Positions 35,065 to 44,051 of a DNA stretch of 64,000 nucleotides are shown piece after piece. This stretch comes from Variovorax sp. PBL-E5. Its GTDB lineage: Bacteria > Pseudomonadota > Gammaproteobacteria > Burkholderiales > Burkholderiaceae_C. The notes beneath the pieces were generated by a model. That model saw only the letters and a list, made by a program, of their open reading frames with translations. It did no database searches and had not been told where the DNA came from. Positions within the stretch are counted from its first letter, which is position 1, and each line of letters begins with the position of its first letter. Where the stretch lies: NCBI RefSeq assembly GCF_901827185.1, contig NZ_LR594671.1, forward strand, positions 3,906,001 to 3,970,000, written 5' to 3'. Made by a program: the position numbers and the translations under genes.

Positions 35065-36323
35065 GGGCCCTGCTGGGCATCGCGTGGCGCAGCGCCTGGA
35101 ACCGCCGCTTCACGCTCGCGCTCACGGTGCTCTCGATCGCGCTGTCGACCTTCCTGCTCCTGGGCGTCGAGCGCATCCGCACCGAGCTGCGCGAGAACTT
35201 CTCGTCCTCCGTCTCCGGCACCGACCTGATCGTGGGCGCGCGCACCGGCTCGACGCAGCTGCTGCTGTACTCGGTGTTCCGCATCGGCGCGGCCACCAAC
35301 AACGTGCAGTGGAAGAGCGTGCAGGCGCTGGCCGCGCATCCGGGCGTGGCCTGGGTCGTGCCGCTCTCGCTCGGCGATTCGCACCGCGGCTTCGCGGTGC
35401 TGGCGACCACGCCCGACTACTTCGAGCATTTCCGCTACGGCAACCGCCAGCCGCTGCGCATGCGCGAGGGCAGGCCCTTCAGCGATCTGTTCGATGCGGT
35501 CATCGGCGCCGAGGTCGCGGACAAGCTGGGCTACCACGTCGGCCAGAAGATCATCCTCTCGCACGGCAGCGGCGAGCTCAACGTGGCCGAGCATGCCGAC
35601 AAGCCCTTCACGGTGGTCGGCGTGCTGGCGCGCACCGGCACACCGGTCGACCGCACGGTGCACATCGGCCTGGCGGCGATGGAAGCGATCCATCTCGAAT
35701 GGGTGGGCGGCGCGCCGATGCCGGGCGTGAAGATACCGGCCGACCAGGTACGCAAATTCGACCTCACACCGAAGAACGTGACCGCGGCGCTGGTCGGCCT
35801 GAAGAACCGCGCGGCCGTGTTCGCGGTGCAGCGCTGGGTCTCGACCTATGCCGCCGAGCCGCTGATGGCGATCCTGCCCGGCGTTGCGCTCGACGAGCTG
35901 TGGAGCGTGGTCGGCATCGGCGAGAACGCGCTGCTGCTGATGTCGGCGCTGGTCGCGCTGGTCAGCCTGGCCGGGCTGGTGTCGGTGGTGCTGGCGGGCC
36001 TCGACGAACGCCGGCGCGAGCTGGCCGTGCTGCGTGCCGTCGGCGCCAGCCTGCGGCACGTGCTGGCGCTGCTGGCGCTCGAAGGCGCGCTGGTCACGGG
36101 GCTGGGCGTGGCGATCGGCATCGTCTTTGCCGTGCTCGGCATTGCCCTGCTCTCGCCGTGGCTGCAATCGCAATTCGGACTCGCGCTCACGCTGTCGGCG
36201 CCTACACTGAACGAAGGGCTGCTGGTGGCGAGCCTGCTCGTGGCCGGCTTCCTGGCCAGCCTGTTGCCCGGGATACGCGCGTATCGGCTTTCGTTGTCCG
36301 ACGGCCTCTCACCGAGAATCTGA
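35061..36323 (+). CDS. FtsX/MacB-type ABC permease of the ZrgA-like cluster
   Basis: 420 residues: one N-terminal membrane span (LTVLSIALSTFLLLGV), a large periplasmic domain (about 45-270), then three C-terminal spans, the FtsX topology. The DERRRELAVLRAVGASLRHV stretch is the conserved cytoplasmic coupling segment. Co-translated with the ATPase and followed three bases later by the DUF3299 gene. Together with DUF2796 it matches the Zrg-type set. Confidence 0.9.
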   Translation: MRALLGIAWRSAWNRRFTLALTVLSIALSTFLLLGVERIRTELRENFSSSVSGTDLIVGARTGSTQLLLYSVFRIGAATNNVQWKSVQALAAHPGVAWVVPLSLGDSHRGFAVLATTPDYFEHFRYGNRQPLRMREGRPFSDLFDAVIGAEVADKLGYHVGQKIILSHGSGELNVAEHADKPFTVVGVLARTGTPVDRTVHIGLAAMEAIHLEWVGGAPMPGVKIPADQVRKFDLTPKNVTAALVGLKNRAAVFAVQRWVSTYAAEPLMAILPGVALDELWSVVGIGENALLLMSALVALVSLAGLVSVVLAGLDERRRELAVLRAVGASLRHVLALLALEGALVTGLGVAIGIVFAVLGIALLSPWLQSQFGLALTLSAPTLNEGLLVASLLVAGFLASLLPGIRAYRLSLSDGLSPRI

Positions 36324-36326
36324 ACC

Positions 36327-36923
36327 ATGACATTGCGTCTGCCTCTTGCTGCATTCGCTGCCGCCGTCTTCGCTGCCAGCGCCTTCGCGGCCGATCCCGC
36401 GCCGCAGGCCACCTCGCCCGCCAACCCGATCGGCGGCAAGGCAGCCGCCGCCAAGGCCGCGCCGGGCGAGCCGCGGCTCATCGCGTGGGAAGAGCTGGTG
36501 CCCAAGGACTGGGATCCGATGAAGGCGTTGAAGGGCATGGACCTGAGCCAGCTCGACGACAGCGACCCGCGCGCCAACGACCTGCTCATGAAACTGCAGG
36601 AAGCCTCGAACAACGCGCCGACCAACCCGGCGATGAACGGCGTCGACATCAGGATCCCGGGCTTCGTCGTGCCGCTCGAAGAGGACAAGGGCGAGGTCAC
36701 CGAGTTCCTGCTGGTGCCCTACTTCGGCGCCTGCATCCACACGCCGCCGCCGCCCGCCAACCAGATCCTGCACGTGCGCGCGCAGGGCGCGAAGTTCCGC
36801 GCCATGGACACTGTCTGGGTCACCGGCCGGCTGCAGACCCAGCGCAACGATTCGATGATGGGCGTGAGCGGCTACGACATCAGCGCCAAGAGCGTCACCA
36901 GGTACACCGGCGGCGCGAAGTAG
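36327..36923 (+). CDS. DUF3299 exported protein
   Basis: 198 residues with a signal peptide (LAAFAAAVFAASAFAA). The domain core IRIPGFVVPLEEDKGEVTEF and FLLVPYFGACIHTPPPPANQ is DUF3299; its conserved Cys-Ile-His may bind metal. It closes the ZrgA-like operon. The exact function of the family is not established as far as I know. Confidence 0.85.
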   Translation: MTLRLPLAAFAAAVFAASAFAADPAPQATSPANPIGGKAAAAKAAPGEPRLIAWEELVPKDWDPMKALKGMDLSQLDDSDPRANDLLMKLQEASNNAPTNPAMNGVDIRIPGFVVPLEEDKGEVTEFLLVPYFGACIHTPPPPANQILHVRAQGAKFRAMDTVWVTGRLQTQRNDSMMGVSGYDISAKSVTRYTGGAK

Positions 36924-36940
36924 AAAAGAAAGCCTCGCGC

Positions 36941-38233
36941 TCAGCGGCGCGGCGGCGCCACGCGTTCGGGCCGCACGCCCACACCCACGGCATACGCGGG
37001 CACGCCCTGCAGGATCGGAAATCGCTGCATCAGCCGCAGCGGCCACGGCACGCCGAAGGGCTGTGCGCGCGCGCCGCTCTGCAGCACCGGCGTGAGCAGC
37101 CGATCCTGGATGGCGACCTGCACCCATTGCGTGACGCGCGTGGGCAGCAGCCGCCGCGCCTGCACGCGCGCGAGCAGCGGGGTGATGGCCTCGGCGCCGA
37201 CGCCCGGATCCGCCAGTGCGTCGCGCAGCAGGTTGGCCGTGGCCACCGCATCCTGCACCGCGAGGTTGATGCCGACGCCGCCCACCGGCGACATCGCATG
37301 CGCCGCGTCGCCGATGCACAGCAGCCCCGGCTTCCACCATTGCTCGAGGCGATCGACCGTGACGCTGAGCAGCTTGACGTCGTCCCAGCTCGCGATACGG
37401 TCGACGCGATCGGCCAGGAAGGGTGCGGCCGCCGCCACATCGGCGCGAAAGGCCTCGAGCCCGCGCGCCTGGATCGCCGCGATGCCGCCCTTGGCGATGA
37501 CGTAGGCGCATTGCCAGTAGGTATCGCGGCCGATGGTCGCCATGAAGTGACCGGCGTCGATGAAGCCGCCCGAATCGGCCGGATCGCCGGGTGCCCGCGG
37601 CAGACGCATCCACAGCACGTCGATCGGCGCGCCGATGTCGCGCACCTTCAAGCCGGCCGCGGCGCGCATCGCCGAATGCCGCCCGTCGGCCGCCACCACC
37701 AGATCGGCCGCGATGTGCTGCAGGCCTTGCGGCGTGCGCACCTGGACGCCGGTGACGCGGCCGTCGCGCTCGCTCAGGCTGGTCGCCTCGGCGTTCATCC
37801 GCAAATGGAAGCCCGGGCAGCGCCTGGCCTCGTCCTGAAGGAAATCGAGGAAGTCCCATTGCGGCATCAGCGCGATGAAGCGGCAGGCGGTGGACAGCCG
37901 CGTGAAGTCGGCCAGCCGCACGCGCTGGCCCGACACCGTCGCGTAGAGCTGGCGCGCCTCGTCGTGCGGCCGCGCGAGGAAGGCATCGAGCAGGCCGAGG
38001 TCGGCCATCACATCGAGCGTCGACGGATGCACCGTGTCGCCGCGGAAATCGCGCAGGAAATCGCCGTGCTTCTCGAGCACGATCACCTCGACGCCGGCGC
38101 GCGCGAGCAGGAGGCCGAGCATCATGCCCGCCGGGCCGCCACCGGCGATGCAGCAGCGCGCCGACAGCGGCGGCACCGAAGCGTCGGGCGAGGATGTGGG
38201 GGGAGTCGGGGACGGGTTCACGAGATGCGCCAT
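36941..38233 (-). CDS. FAD-dependent monooxygenase, UbiH/PHBH family
   Basis: 430 residues. FAD motifs CCIAGGGPAGMMLGLLLARAG (about 27-47), the DG motif VVAADGRHSAMR and GDAAHAMSPVGGVGINLAVQD are all present. It hydroxylates an aromatic or related ring using NAD(P)H and oxygen; the substrate is unknown. The first ~22 residues are a Pro/Ser-rich extension. It converges with the DUF3299 gene and is divergent from dodecin. Confidence 0.9.
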   Translation of the reverse strand: MAHLVNPSPTPPTSSPDASVPPLSARCCIAGGGPAGMMLGLLLARAGVEVIVLEKHGDFLRDFRGDTVHPSTLDVMADLGLLDAFLARPHDEARQLYATVSGQRVRLADFTRLSTACRFIALMPQWDFLDFLQDEARRCPGFHLRMNAEATSLSERDGRVTGVQVRTPQGLQHIAADLVVAADGRHSAMRAAAGLKVRDIGAPIDVLWMRLPRAPGDPADSGGFIDAGHFMATIGRDTYWQCAYVIAKGGIAAIQARGLEAFRADVAAAAPFLADRVDRIASWDDVKLLSVTVDRLEQWWKPGLLCIGDAAHAMSPVGGVGINLAVQDAVATANLLRDALADPGVGAEAITPLLARVQARRLLPTRVTQWVQVAIQDRLLTPVLQSGARAQPFGVPWPLRLMQRFPILQGVPAYAVGVGVRPERVAPPRR

Positions 38234-38289
38234 GACACGGGCATGTGCCTATGATGGCGCGGACCGGGTTTCATTCCAAGGAGCGCGCC

Positions 38290-38499
38290 ATGTCCACCCA
38301 TGTCTACAAGCTGATCGAGCTCACCGGCTCTTCGCCCACCAGCAGCGACGACGCGGTCCAGCGCGCCATCGCGAAGGCCAGCGAATCGGTGCGCAACATC
38401 CAGTGGTTCGAGGTGACTGAGACCCGCGGGCATGTGGTCGAAGGCAAGATCGCGCACTGGCAGGTGACGATCAAGGTCGGGTTCACGCTCGAAGCCTGA
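38290..38499 (+). CDS. Dodecin, flavin-storage protein
   Basis: 69 residues that assemble into a dodecameric flavin-binding shell. [31 protein letters not shown] and [10 protein letters not shown] match the family, with the Trp of IQWFEV stacking on flavin. The ATG at 38290 is preceded by AAGGAGCGCGCC. It is divergent from a flavoprotein monooxygenase gene, which may be coincidental. Confidence 0.95.
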   Translation: MSTHVYKLIELTGSSPTSSDDAVQRAIAKASESVRNIQWFEVTETRGHVVEGKIAHWQVTIKVGFTLEA

Positions 38500-38529
38500 A
38501 GGCGCGCACGCCGGGCGCGGCGCGGGCAC

Positions 38530-38772
38530 TCAGTCGGGCGCCTGCATCACGCGGTCGTGGTCCTCGTCGGCCGGCACGTGGTCGGCGTCGAGGTCGCTCG
38601 CGTCGGTGAGGTCGATGCCGGTTTCCTCGGAGAGCTCGTCCGTGGTCTCGGCTTCGGCCTCGACTTCGGCCTCGTCGGCATCGGGTGAATCGAAGCCGTC
38701 GCCGAGCAGGGCGTCATCGGATTCGTCGTCCGGCGGTTCGCCGGTACGAAGGGTGGGATCGACGCGGATCAT
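38530..38772 (-). CDS. Hypothetical very acidic protein, 80 residues
   Basis: I recognise no family. The protein is dominated by Asp and Glu (EAEVEAEAETTDELSEETG) with almost no hydrophobic core, so it is probably disordered. A good AAGGAGCTCGAA precedes the ATG, which together with a normal stop argues for a real gene. It may be co-transcribed with nothing: the dodecin gene converges on it and the ZIP gene upstream runs the same way with a 110-base gap. Confidence 0.65.
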   Translation of the reverse strand: MIRVDPTLRTGEPPDDESDDALLGDGFDSPDADEAEVEAEAETTDELSEETGIDLTDASDLDADHVPADEDHDRVMQAPD

Positions 38773-38882
38773 TTCGAGCTCCTTTGCTGCATCTCTGGTC
38801 TGGCCCCAGTGTGGGCCCGTTCCCCGAACGGTGCTTCAGCCGCCGGGCAACAAGCGTGTCAGAAAGTGCCCCGTGTGTCCAA

Positions 38883-39779
38883 TCAATGCCTGGCCTTGCC
38901 GTCCGCCTGCGTCGAAGCCGGCGCGCCATGCCCGTGTTCGTGCCCGTCCTCGCCCTCGTGCGAGAGCCGGCTCACCACCGTCACGAGCACGATGCCGGCC
39001 ACGAGCCAGACGATCTGCAGTGCGGTCTGGCGCGCAGGCAGGCGTTTTTGCAGCTGCGGGATGAGGTCGGCCAGCGCGACATAGACGAAGCTGCTGCCGG
39101 CCAGCACCAGGAAATACGGCAGCAGGCCGTGGAGCCGGTCGACCAGCCACCAGCCGACCACGCCACCCAGCGCCGTCATGGTGCCGGCGAGCGACACCTT
39201 GATCAGCGCGGCGCGCGGGTTGGGCGAGCTCTGGCGCAGCACCACCAGATCGCCGATGTGATGCGGCACCTCGTGCGCCAGCACGGCCAGCGCCGCCACC
39301 AGCCCCAGGCGCAGGTCGGCGATGAAGGCCGAGGCGATCAGGATGCCGTCGCCGAAGCAGTGCACGCTGTCGCCCGTCAGCACCGCCCAGCCGCCGCTCT
39401 TGCGCGGTGCCGCATGCGCATGCGAATGACCGTGTTCGTGGTCATGGTCATGGCCCGCATGGGCGTCGGGCGCCTCGCCATGATGGTGCTCATGCCCGTG
39501 GTGCCAGAGCTCGGCCTTGTCGAGCAGGAAGAAGAACACCAGCCCGAACAGCAGCACGCCGAAGAGCAGGCCCGGCTCGATGCCGCTTTCGAAGGCCTCG
39601 GGCAGCAGGTGCATGAACGCGGTCGCCAGCAGGGCGCCGGCCGCCAGGCTCAGCAGATGCTGCGGGTTCACGCCGCCGGCGCCCTCGCCGCGCACGCCGG
39701 CGCGCAGCAGCAGCGCCGCGATCCAGACACTGCCGATGCCGGCGAACAGGGTGGCGACGAGGATGGCTAACAGATTCAT
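38883..39779 (-). CDS. ZIP-family metal transporter
   Basis: 298 residues, about seven or eight membrane spans. The family metal-site helix is AHEVPHHIGDLVVL, and a cytosolic His/Asp-rich loop (around 105-145, with HHGHEHHHG and HDHDHEHGHSHAH) probably buffers zinc. The ATG at 39779 opens the first span (MNLLAILVATLFAGIGS); the frame is open to 39860 but the added residues are basic and cross a terminator. It lies 2 kb from the ZrgA-like genes, suggesting a zinc-handling neighbourhood. Confidence 0.92.
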   Translation of the reverse strand: MNLLAILVATLFAGIGSVWIAALLLRAGVRGEGAGGVNPQHLLSLAAGALLATAFMHLLPEAFESGIEPGLLFGVLLFGLVFFFLLDKAELWHHGHEHHHGEAPDAHAGHDHDHEHGHSHAHAAPRKSGGWAVLTGDSVHCFGDGILIASAFIADLRLGLVAALAVLAHEVPHHIGDLVVLRQSSPNPRAALIKVSLAGTMTALGGVVGWWLVDRLHGLLPYFLVLAGSSFVYVALADLIPQLQKRLPARQTALQIVWLVAGIVLVTVVSRLSHEGEDGHEHGHGAPASTQADGKARH

Positions 39780-39798
39780 GACGGCTCGGATGACATGA

Positions 39799-39829
39799 CA
39801 AAAAACAAAGCCGCCCTTCGGACGGCTTT
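39799..39829 (-). terminator. Rho-independent terminator downstream of the racemase gene
   Basis: On the minus strand AAAGCCG and CGGCTTT form a stem around a 9-base loop, followed by GTTTTTTG. It sits between the racemase stop (39908) and the ZIP start (39779), so it should end the racemase transcript. Confidence 0.85.
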
Positions 39830-39867
39830 CGATGGAAAGCGGCTTGCGGCGCCAGGCCACCCGCTGG

Positions 39868-39893
39868 CCTTGGACCAGGCCCAGCGGCTTTCA
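39868..39893. repeat. Second GC-rich hairpin before the ZIP gene
   Basis: CCGCTGGCC and GGCCCAGCGG form an imperfect inverted repeat with an 8-base loop, followed on the plus strand by CTTTCATCTTATC. It lies just behind the racemase stop and may add to termination or stabilise the racemase mRNA 3' end. Confidence 0.45.
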
Positions 39894-39907
39894 TCTTATC
39901 AACCGTG

Positions 39908-40648
39908 TCAAGAGGATCTTGCGTAGGCCCGGGCCGCGAGCGCCGATGCGAGCACCACGGCCGGATCGATCAACCGCAATCCCGACACCGCCGGCACGCC
40001 CTGGAGCCCGAGCGGAATCTCGGTGCAGCCCATGACGATCGCCGCCGGCCCGTGGCGCTCCGCCAGGCGCAGCGCGACCTCGGCGAAGCAGGCTTGCGCG
40101 AGGCGCATATCGCCTGTCTTGACGCCGTCATAGATGCCGCGCATCAAGGTCTGCCGCTCATCGGCCAGCGGCAGATGGCAGGCCAGCCCCGCGCCGGCCA
40201 GGGCCTGTTCGTAGAGGCCCACGCGGTAGGTGCCTTCGGTCGCCATCAGCGCGACCTCGCGCACGCCTTGCGCGGCCAGGTGCGACGACACCTCGCGCGC
40301 GACGTGCAGCACCTCGATCTGCGGAAAGCGTTCCTGCAGCGTGGCGTGCCATGCATGCGCCGTGTTGCACGCGATCGCCACCGCCTTGCTGCCCAGCGCC
40401 GCCAGCCGGCCCAGCGCCTGCAGCATCGGCTCCAGCGGCTGATGCGCGCCCAGCGTCTCGGCCGATTCGAGCGCGCCGCTGCGGTCCGGCACCGGCACCT
40501 GCGCGAGCCAGTGCTCGGGAAAGGACTGGTCCCGCACCGCCTCGCCCCGATCGCGCAGGTGGCGCGCACAGGCCTCCACGAACAGCCGCACGAAGTCCGC
40601 GCCCGCAGCCGGCCCCATGCCGCCCAGAATGCCGACCACCTGTGTCAC
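39908..40648 (-). CDS. Aspartate/glutamate racemase family protein
   Basis: 246 residues from GTG 40648, which has GGGAG seven bases upstream and gives the family start MTQVVGILGGMGPAAG. The two catalytic Cys lie in IACNTAHAWH and VMGCTEIPLGL. It interconverts L- and D-Asp or a related amino acid without PLP. The frame is open to 40720 but those residues overlap the intergenic repeat. The neighbours, a Glu/Asp-type binding protein and a D-amino-acid dehydrogenase, fit acidic or D-amino-acid use. Confidence 0.92.
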   Translation of the reverse strand: MTQVVGILGGMGPAAGADFVRLFVEACARHLRDRGEAVRDQSFPEHWLAQVPVPDRSGALESAETLGAHQPLEPMLQALGRLAALGSKAVAIACNTAHAWHATLQERFPQIEVLHVAREVSSHLAAQGVREVALMATEGTYRVGLYEQALAGAGLACHLPLADERQTLMRGIYDGVKTGDMRLAQACFAEVALRLAERHGPAAIVMGCTEIPLGLQGVPAVSGLRLIDPAVVLASALAARAYARSS

Positions 40649-40692
40649 ACCCACTCCCGTTCCCACGATTGCGTTGTGCCCCCTACCAGAAA

Positions 40693-40783
40693 TGCCGCGG
40701 ATCCGGCTCCGCCGGTCCACCGGTATCGCCCCCGGCAGGGGGAAGGCGAAGCGACACGAAGTGCGCGCAGCCTGGGGGCGAGC
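40693..40783 (-). repeat. Dispersed intergenic repeat, copy B
   Basis: Read on the minus strand it begins at the base after the TGA of the binding-protein gene (GCTCGCCCCCAGGCTGCG), then GCACTTCGTGTCGC, CGCCTTCCCCCTGCCGGGGG and, after a variable stretch, GATCCGCGGC. It matches copy A at 10124-10216 with a diverged middle-right part. Confidence 0.85.
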
Positions 40784-41668
40784 TCATGTAGCGGGTTTGT
40801 CGCTGAAGGCCTTCAAGTTTTCCTTCAGTTGTGGGCTCATCGGCAGATTGAGCGATGTGTTCTTCGGCGGGATCGGCGACATAAACCACTTGGTGTACAT
40901 CTTCTCGAACTCGCCGCTCTTCATGAGACCGATGAAGGTATCGTCCACCAGCTTCTTGAAGGCCGGATCGTCCTTGGGCAGCATGCAGGCATAGGGTTCG
41001 ACCTGCAGCGGCTCGCCGACCACTTCGTAGTCGCCAGGGTCCTTGCTGTTGGCGATCAGGCCGAACAGCAGGATGTCGTCCATCGCGAAGGCGGCCGCAC
41101 GGTCGCTCTGCACCAGCAGGAACGAGTCGTCGTGGTCCTTGGCCAGCACGATGTCCATGCCCAGCTTCTTCTCCTCGTTGTACTTGCGCATGACCAGCAC
41201 GTTGGTGGTGCCGGTGGTGCTGACGATGGTTTTGCCCTTGAGGTCGGCGTAGTCCTTGATGTGGGACGACTTCTTCACCAGGAGGCGCGTGCCCGTGTAG
41301 AAGTGGTTCACCGCAAAAGCCACGTCCTTGCCGCGCGCGGTGTTGTTGGTGGTGGAGCCGCACTCCAGGTCGATGGTGCCGTTGGTGATCAGCGGGATCC
41401 GGTTCTGCGAGGTGACCGGCATCAGCGCGACTTCGAGGTTGGGCTTGTTGAGCTTCTTCCTGACCGCATCGACCACCGCGTTGGAGAGTTCGACCGCAAA
41501 GCCGATCGGCTTGTTCGGCCCGTCGAGGTAGCTGAAGGGCACCGAAGATTCACGGTAGGCCAGCGTGATCTTGCCGGAGGCGGCGATCTTGGCGAGCGTG
41601 TCGGCGGCCTGGGCGCCCGTTGCGACGGCGGTGAGCAGGACGGCGGCCATCAAGGCGGAGAATTTCAT
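40784..41668 (-). CDS. Glutamate/aspartate-type ABC transporter binding protein
   Basis: 294 residues, Sec signal ending GAQAA near residue 21. The family-3 binding-protein core is clear: ITLAYRESSVPFSYLDG, PIGFAVELSNAVVDAV and GTIDLECGSTTNNTARG, all GltI-like. The ATG at 41668 is preceded by GAAAGGG and opens the signal. No permease or ATPase is adjacent, so it must use membrane partners elsewhere. It runs in the same direction as the racemase, separated by the repeat. Confidence 0.92.
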   Translation of the reverse strand: MKFSALMAAVLLTAVATGAQAADTLAKIAASGKITLAYRESSVPFSYLDGPNKPIGFAVELSNAVVDAVRKKLNKPNLEVALMPVTSQNRIPLITNGTIDLECGSTTNNTARGKDVAFAVNHFYTGTRLLVKKSSHIKDYADLKGKTIVSTTGTTNVLVMRKYNEEKKLGMDIVLAKDHDDSFLLVQSDRAAAFAMDDILLFGLIANSKDPGDYEVVGEPLQVEPYACMLPKDDPAFKKLVDDTFIGLMKSGEFEKMYTKWFMSPIPPKNTSLNLPMSPQLKENLKAFSDKPAT

Positions 41669-41897
41669 GCGAGCCCTTTCGTTGGGAATGAACGTGGCCG
41701 AGTGTAGGAACGATTCGCGCGCGGCCCACAATTCCTTTTGCAGGGCGGGTCATGATCAAAACTCATGGGCACGTCGGTAGATACCCGCAGGGCATGCGCT
41801 TTGGCTATGGCCCGCCGTGGTTTCGGCATTTCCCGCGCGGCGCGCAGCCGCCTAGAGTCGGCGCATCCTCCAACAACATCGACAGGAGCGCAATCTC

Positions 41898-43109
41898 ATG
41901 CACGTCTGTGTGCTCGGCGCGGGCATCGTGGGCCTGGCCACCGCCTGGGAGCTGAACCGCCAGGGCCTTGAGGTGAGCGTCATCGACCGCGCCGCGCCGG
42001 GCGCCGGTGCGAGCGGCGGCAATGGCGCGCAGCTGAGCTATTCGTACGTGCAGCCGCTGGCCGATCCGTCGATCTGGAAGCAGCTGCCCAAGCTGCTGCT
42101 GTCGCCCTCTTCGCCGCTCAAGCTGCGCCCGCAGCTCGATCCGCTGCAGTGGCGCTGGGGCCTGGCCTTCATGGCGGCCTGCAATGCGCGCACCTCGCGC
42201 GAGACCACCGCCCGCCTGCTCGCGCTGGCCGCGCAGAGCCGCAGCGCCTTCGAGGCCATGCGGGTCGACATCGCGCCCGACTGCGACTTCTCCGCCACCG
42301 GCAAGCTGGTGCTCTACCCGAGCGCAGCCTCGCTCGAAGGCGCGCGCCGGCAGCTCGAACTGCAGCGCAGCATGGGCAGCGAGCAGCGGCTGGTCAGCGC
42401 CGACGAATGCATCGCCATCGAGCCTGCACTGGCGGCCTACCGCACGCAGATCGCAGGCGCCGTCCACACGCCGAGCGAGTGCGCCGCGGACTGCCTCAAG
42501 GTCTGCACCGAGCTCGTCCGCGCGCTGCGCGCGCGCGGCGTGCGCTTCATGCTCGACACCGAGGTCGACGGCTTCGACCTGCGCGACGGCCGCGTGGCGG
42601 CGGTGCGCAGCAGCGCAGGCGACATCGAGGCCGATGCCTTCGTGATGGCGCTGGGCACGGCCTCGCACCGGCTCGGGCGGCAGCTCGGCGCCTACCTGCC
42701 GGTCTATCCGCTCAAGGGCTACAGCATCACGGTCGACGTCGATCCGGCGCCCGGCGCGGCACCGCGGGTGAGCGTGACCGACAGCGCCCGCAAGGTGGTG
42801 TTCGCGCGCATCGGATCACGGCTGCGCGTGGCCGGCATGGCCGAGCTGGTCGGCCACGATGCGAGCATTCCGGCCACGCGCATCGAGACGCTCGCCGCCG
42901 CGACGCGCGCGGTGTTTCCGCAGGCCGGCCGCTTCGATGCGCTGCATCCATGGACGGGCATGCGCCCGGCCACGCCGACCGGCGTGCCGATCGTCGGGCG
43001 CCTCGACGGCGCGCCGTCCAACATGCTGTTCAACACCGGCCACGGCGCGCTGGGGTTCACGCTGGCCTTCGGGTCTGCATTGCGGGTGGTGCAGGCACTG
43101 AGCGCCTGA
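41898..43109 (+). CDS. dadA: D-amino-acid dehydrogenase, DadA-like
   Basis: FAD enzyme, 403 residues, which oxidises D-amino acids to 2-oxo acids and passes electrons to the respiratory chain. FAD motif VCVLGAGIVGLATAWELNR at 3-21, GGNGAQLSYSYVQPLADPS near 40-58, and the C-terminal WTGMRPATPTGVPIVG and NTGHGALGFTLAFGS are typical of DadA. AGGAGCGCAATCTC precedes the ATG. It is divergent from the binding-protein gene, so the region between them (41669-41897) probably holds two promoters. Confidence 0.93.
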   Translation: MHVCVLGAGIVGLATAWELNRQGLEVSVIDRAAPGAGASGGNGAQLSYSYVQPLADPSIWKQLPKLLLSPSSPLKLRPQLDPLQWRWGLAFMAACNARTSRETTARLLALAAQSRSAFEAMRVDIAPDCDFSATGKLVLYPSAASLEGARRQLELQRSMGSEQRLVSADECIAIEPALAAYRTQIAGAVHTPSECAADCLKVCTELVRALRARGVRFMLDTEVDGFDLRDGRVAAVRSSAGDIEADAFVMALGTASHRLGRQLGAYLPVYPLKGYSITVDVDPAPGAAPRVSVTDSARKVVFARIGSRLRVAGMAELVGHDASIPATRIETLAAATRAVFPQAGRFDALHPWTGMRPATPTGVPIVGRLDGAPSNMLFNTGHGALGFTLAFGSALRVVQALSA

Positions 43110-43129
43110 GACATCGCGAGATCGATCGG

Positions 43130-44032
43130 CTATCGCATGCCCTCGATCGCCTCGCGCATGCAGCGGGTGATGCTGCGCACCGCGACCGAATCGGGCCGGC
43201 CGGCGAAGCGCAGCGCGCGGATCGGCACCGGGATGCCGGGCGCCAGCCTCAGCACGTCGACCTTGCTGCGGTCCGCCGAACTCGCAGTGCAGCCGTCGAC
43301 CAGCGCGATGCCGAGGCCATGGTGCGCCATCGCGAGCGCCGCATGGTAGGTCTGCACCGTGACCACCGCCTGCCGGAAGCCGACCTCGGCCTGGCGGCAG
43401 GCCTGGCTCAGGCTGGTGCCGACCGGGTCGCGGCTGTCCAGGCCCACCACCGGCAGATCGACCAGGTCGTGCAGCGCCACCGAACCGGCGCGCACCAGCG
43501 CGCGCGGCAGCATGCCCTTGGGCGCGATGCACACCATGCGGCTGTCCGCCAGATCCTCCTGCGTGAGCGAGGGATGCACGGCGGGGCTGAAGGCGAAGCC
43601 GACGTCGGCCTCCTGCAGCAGCAGCGCCGACATGATCTGCGGCGAATGCAGCGACTCGACCACCACGGCGACCGCGGGATGCTTCTCGCGAAAGGCCTTG
43701 AGCGCGCGCGGCAACACCTCGTAGCTGAGCGCCAGCACGGTGAGGATGCGCAGCTCGCCCGCGTCGCTGCCGGTGCGCAGGTTGGCGGCCAGCCGCTGCA
43801 CTTCGTCGAGCTGCGCGAACAGCTTCTCGATGTGCGGATAGAGCGCCAGCGCCTCGGTGGTCGGCGTGAGCCGCCCCTTGGCGCGCTGGAACAGCGAGAA
43901 GCCGAGCTGGATCTCGGCATGCTGCAGCGTGCGGCTGACCGCCGGCTGCGTGATGTTGATGAGCCTCGCCGCCGCGCTCACGCTGCCGGTGAGCATGATC
44001 GCGTTGAAGACCTCGATGTGGCGCAGGCGCAT
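43130..44032 (-). CDS. LysR-family transcriptional regulator
   Basis: 300 residues: winged helix (about 1-60: RHIEVFNAIMLTGSVSAAARLINITQPAVSR) and a periplasmic-protein-like effector domain. It converges with dadA. The next gene downstream on its strand is nothing of its own, and polA lies upstream with only a 19-base gap, so it could be read through from polA. A role in controlling dadA and the racemase is plausible from position only. Confidence 0.92.
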   Translation of the reverse strand: MRLRHIEVFNAIMLTGSVSAAARLINITQPAVSRTLQHAEIQLGFSLFQRAKGRLTPTTEALALYPHIEKLFAQLDEVQRLAANLRTGSDAGELRILTVLALSYEVLPRALKAFREKHPAVAVVVESLHSPQIMSALLLQEADVGFAFSPAVHPSLTQEDLADSRMVCIAPKGMLPRALVRAGSVALHDLVDLPVVGLDSRDPVGTSLSQACRQAEVGFRQAVVTVQTYHAALAMAHHGLGIALVDGCTASSADRSKVDVLRLAPGIPVPIRALRFAGRPDSVAVRSITRCMREAIEGMR

Positions 44033-44051
44033 GGCGGAGGCGGCCGGCCGG

